A stretch of 64,000 nucleotides of DNA from UM-FILTER-40-17 sp032251335 (GTDB lineage Bacteria > Bacteroidota > Bacteroidia > Flavobacteriales > Flavobacteriaceae). The position numbers and the translations under genes are program-made. The notes under the pieces were generated by a model, which saw only the letters and a program-made list of their open reading frames with translations, made no database searches and was not told the DNA's origin. Shown here one piece after another: positions 61,285-64,000 of the stretch (position 1 is the first letter of the stretch; every line of letters begins with the position of its first letter). Location: NCBI GenBank assembly GCA_032251335.1, contig JAVVDW010000011.1, positions 30,852 through 94,851 on the forward strand, given 5' to 3'.

Positions 61285-63897
61285 ATGGAAAGAGAGGCAT
61301 CCTTATCGATTTTTGACTTGGAAAACAACGAAACAGAAACCCCACAAAAATCTGATTTTGAAAACATTACAAAATCAAAAGTCTATACTTTTGACGAAGC
61401 ATTGGCAGATGCCACAAACTATTTTAAGGGCGATACTTTGGCGGCTACCGTATGGCTTAACAAGTATGCACTCAAGGATTCGGCCGGAAACATCTACGAG
61501 TCTAACCCCGACCAAATGCACCGGCGAATTGCACGCGAAATTGCACGCATAGAAAAGAAATATCCCAATCCGTATTCGGAAGAAGACCTCTATGAGGTGC
61601 TCAAAGATTTTACCTACATCGTACCACAGGGCGGGCCTATGACCGGCATAGGCAACGACTATCAAATTGCTTCATTATCCAATTGCTTTGTCATTGGCAA
61701 TGACGGCGTGTCGGACTCTTACGGCGGAGTGTTGAAAATTGATGAGGAACAAGTACAACTCATGAAACGCCGCGGTGGTGTGGGCCACGATTTGTCTCAC
61801 ATTCGTCCCAAAGGCAGTCCTGTAATGAACAGTGCGCTCACTTCAACCGGTATCGTGCCGTTTATGGAGCGGTATTCTAATTCAACCCGCGAAGTAGCTC
61901 AAGACGGCCGCAGGGGCGCTTTGATGCTCTCTGTGTCGATAAAACATCCGGATGCCGAACATTTTATCGATGCCAAAATGGACGGCACCAAGGTAACCGG
62001 TGCCAATGTGTCTGTAAAAATAGATCACGAATTTATGAAAGCCGTGGAAGCGGGCACGGCATACCAACAGCAATTTCCCATAGACAGCGACAATCCTAAA
62101 TACAAACAAAGCATCGACGCCAAAAAACTTTGGGATAAAATCATACACAATGCGTGGAAATCGGCCGAGCCGGGTGTCTTATTTTGGGATACCATCATCA
62201 ATGAATCTGTACCCGATTGCTATGCCGACTTGGGTTTTAAAACCGTTTCCACCAACCCCTGCGGGGAAATTCCGCTGTGTCCTTATGACAGTTGCCGCCT
62301 GCTCGCCATCAATCTGTACAGTTATATAGAAAATCCGTTTACCGAAAGTGCCACTTTCAATTTTTCAAAATTTAAAAAACACGTGGGCATGGCGCAACGC
62401 ATGATGGATGACATTGTAGATTTGGAGTTGGAAAAAGTGGATAAAATCATAGACAAAATTGCCAAAGACCCCGAATTGGAATCTGTAAAAAGAACCGAAT
62501 TTGAACTTTGGCACAAAATCAAAAACAAAGCCGAGCAGGGTCGCCGCACCGGTGTGGGCATTACCGCCGAAGGCGATATGCTGGCTGCTTTAGGCTACCG
62601 ATACGGCACCAAAGAAGCCACAGACTTTTCGGTTTTGGTACATCGCACTTTGGCGCTCAATGCTTATCGTTCGTCTGTAGAAATGGCCAAAGACCGTGGC
62701 GCATTCCCCGTTTACGACGCCACACGCGAAGCCAACAACCCGATGATCCAACGCATCCAGAAACACGACGAACAACTCTATGCGGAGATGAAGCAATTTG
62801 GCCGACGCAATATTGCGCTGCTCACCATTGCGCCCACCGGCACCACCAGCCTCATGACCCAAACCACTTCGGGTATTGAGCCGGTATTTATGGTGGCCTA
62901 CAAGCGCCGCAGAAAGGTAAACCCGAACGACAAAAATGTCACGGTGAGTTTTGTGGATGAGGTAGGCGATTCGTGGGAAGAATTTCACGTTTTCCACCAT
63001 AAGTTTATCACTTGGCTCAATGCCAATGGCTACAACAGCGATGAAGTGGCTGCCTTGCCGCAAGAAGAACTCGATAAAATCATAGCCCAATCGCCCTACC
63101 ACAAGGCCACGGCCAACGATGTGGACTGGGTAGAAAAAGTACGCTTGCAGGGCGCCGTGCAGAAATGGGTGGACCACTCCATCAGCGTGACGGTAAACGT
63201 ACCCGAAGACGTGGACGAACAAATGGTGAGCGATATTTACATGACCGGCTGGAAAACGGGCTGCAAAGGCATCACTGTTTACCGCGATGGTTCGCGTAGC
63301 GGTGTGTTGGTGTCTAACAAAGAAGCTGAAAAGGAACCGGGTTTTGCAGAAACCAACGCGCCCAAGCGTCCGCAAAAATTGGAAGCCGACATTATACAAT
63401 TTAACAACGAAGGCGAAAAATGGATTGCTGTAGTGGGGCTTTTTGAAGGGCGTCCTTACGAGATTTTTACGGGGCCGGCTCGGGAATCTTTTTCCATACT
63501 TTCGCACATCAACAAGGGTTGGGTCATCAAAACCAAAACGGCTGACGGTCGCTCGCGCTACGACTTTCAGCACGAAGACACCGCCGGCTATAAGACCACT
63601 ATTGAAGGCCTGTCGCGCACCTTTAACGAAGAATACTGGAACTATGCCAAGCTTATTTCGGGTGTGTTGCGCCACGGCATGCCCCTGCCCTATGTGGTGG
63701 ACTTGGTGAACAACCTGCACCTGAGCGATGCCACGCTCAACACCTGGAAAAACGGTTTGGCGCGCGCGCTGAAGAGTTATATCCCGGATGGCACCATCCC
63801 TTCAGAAAACACTTGTGAAAAGTGTAGCGAGCCCTCGCTGGTGTATCAAGAAGGTTGCCTCACCTGCAAAAGTTGCGGCTATTCCAAATGCGGATAA
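61285..63897 (+). CDS. nrdJ: adenosylcobalamin-dependent (class II) ribonucleotide reductase
   Basis: The 870-residue enzyme reduces ribonucleotides using a B12 cofactor. The active-site Cys are at 134 (SNCFVIG), 326 (NPCGEIPL) and 337 (PYDSCRLL). The 11-residue spacing of the last two and the position of the first fit the class II type, for example Thermotoga. The C-terminus has a Cys-rich tail (CEKC and CLTCKSCGYSKCG), probably for zinc or redox transfer. No B12 riboswitch is recognisable in the 270 nt before it. It needs no oxygen, unlike class I. Confidence 0.93.
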   Translation: MEREASLSIFDLENNETETPQKSDFENITKSKVYTFDEALADATNYFKGDTLAATVWLNKYALKDSAGNIYESNPDQMHRRIAREIARIEKKYPNPYSEEDLYEVLKDFTYIVPQGGPMTGIGNDYQIASLSNCFVIGNDGVSDSYGGVLKIDEEQVQLMKRRGGVGHDLSHIRPKGSPVMNSALTSTGIVPFMERYSNSTREVAQDGRRGALMLSVSIKHPDAEHFIDAKMDGTKVTGANVSVKIDHEFMKAVEAGTAYQQQFPIDSDNPKYKQSIDAKKLWDKIIHNAWKSAEPGVLFWDTIINESVPDCYADLGFKTVSTNPCGEIPLCPYDSCRLLAINLYSYIENPFTESATFNFSKFKKHVGMAQRMMDDIVDLELEKVDKIIDKIAKDPELESVKRTEFELWHKIKNKAEQGRRTGVGITAEGDMLAALGYRYGTKEATDFSVLVHRTLALNAYRSSVEMAKDRGAFPVYDATREANNPMIQRIQKHDEQLYAEMKQFGRRNIALLTIAPTGTTSLMTQTTSGIEPVFMVAYKRRRKVNPNDKNVTVSFVDEVGDSWEEFHVFHHKFITWLNANGYNSDEVAALPQEELDKIIAQSPYHKATANDVDWVEKVRLQGAVQKWVDHSISVTVNVPEDVDEQMVSDIYMTGWKTGCKGITVYRDGSRSGVLVSNKEAEKEPGFAETNAPKRPQKLEADIIQFNNEGEKWIAVVGLFEGRPYEIFTGPARESFSILSHINKGWVIKTKTADGRSRYDFQHEDTAGYKTTIEGLSRTFNEEYWNYAKLISGVLRHGMPLPYVVDLVNNLHLSDATLNTWKNGLARALKSYIPDGTIPSENTCEKCSEPSLVYQEGCLTCKSCGYSKCG

Positions 63898-64000
63898 TGG
63901 GAGGGGAAAGTTGTGGGTTTTTGGTGGTGTTAACTAGTTGGCAACCATTTAAAACCACTCAAATGAAATAGAAAATGATTAAATCTTTATACTTATTTAG

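Noticed and set aside
62590..63720. 376-residue antisense frame within the ribonucleotide reductase gene
   Set aside because: The plus-strand gene has all active-site motifs; the antisense frame has no domain and reflects codon bias on the other strand.
1..64000. tRNA, rRNA, CRISPR arrays and insertion sequences
   Set aside because: No cloverleaf with a TTCGANTC-type arm, rRNA-like sequence, regular direct repeats or transposase motif was noticed by eye; a covariance search would be needed to exclude small RNAs.

Overview
The window looks like chromosomal DNA from a Bacteroidota bacterium, most likely of the Flavobacteriales. Four genes encode proteins with Type IX secretion (T9SS) C-terminal sorting domains, two of type A and two of type B. 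The signal peptidase is long, a 900-residue LptD-like protein lies beside an amidase, and parA, parB, a DUF5683 gene, dapB, lepB and a wbqC-like gene form one run, as is common in that group. Many genes carry a TAnnTTTG promoter element of the flavobacterial type close upstream. I saw no rRNA, tRNA, CRISPR array or insertion sequence.

Layout. 1-9.7 kb: an alpha/beta hydrolase lipoprotein (cut by the window edge) and lpxH; a TPR protein paired with an outer-membrane barrel; and a three-gene acyl-CoA carboxylase operon. 9.8-14.2 kb: a small membrane protein, a type B T9SS protein and a lipoprotein. 14.2-19.5 kb: the parA-parB-DUF5683-dapB-lepB-wbqC run. 19.6-28.2 kb: a dienoyl-CoA reductase, a serine palmitoyltransferase/cysteate acyltransferase-type enzyme, redox and acetyltransferase genes, an MG2/plug surface protein, and a glycerate kinase/permease pair. 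28.4-35.9 kb: two large T9SS type A exoproteins, a LamG protein and an M14 carboxypeptidase. 36-41.2 kb: purM-deoC, tpiA-prmA-clpS and an amidase. 41.3-44.9 kb: lptD-like and FKBP genes.

45-53.3 kb is the accessory part. It holds three GT2 glycosyltransferases, a RelE/ParE-type toxin-antitoxin pair, three CDP-glycerol-type phosphotransferases, a LicD protein and a LicC-like nucleotidyltransferase. I infer that it makes or decorates a phosphodiester-containing surface glycan, resembling teichoic acid or phosphocholine decoration but in a Gram-negative cell. The last two genes are translationally coupled and follow the best promoter in the window and a 160-nt leader that can fold. 53.5-63.9 kb returns to housekeeping and secreted functions: dapD, an NTF2-like protein, an S9 peptidase, a second type B T9SS protein, a flavin reductase, a DUF2256 protein and a class II ribonucleotide reductase.

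Much of the window serves the cell envelope: lipid A (lpxH), LPS transport (lptD), peptidoglycan (amidase, dapB, dapD), protein export (lepB, T9SS cargo) and surface glycans. The less usual signals are the phosphodiester glycan cluster with its leader, a dense set of inverted repeats before the FKBP gene, a possible pseudoknot upstream of the LamG exoprotein, and a shared C-terminal module on two exoproteins 47 kb apart.
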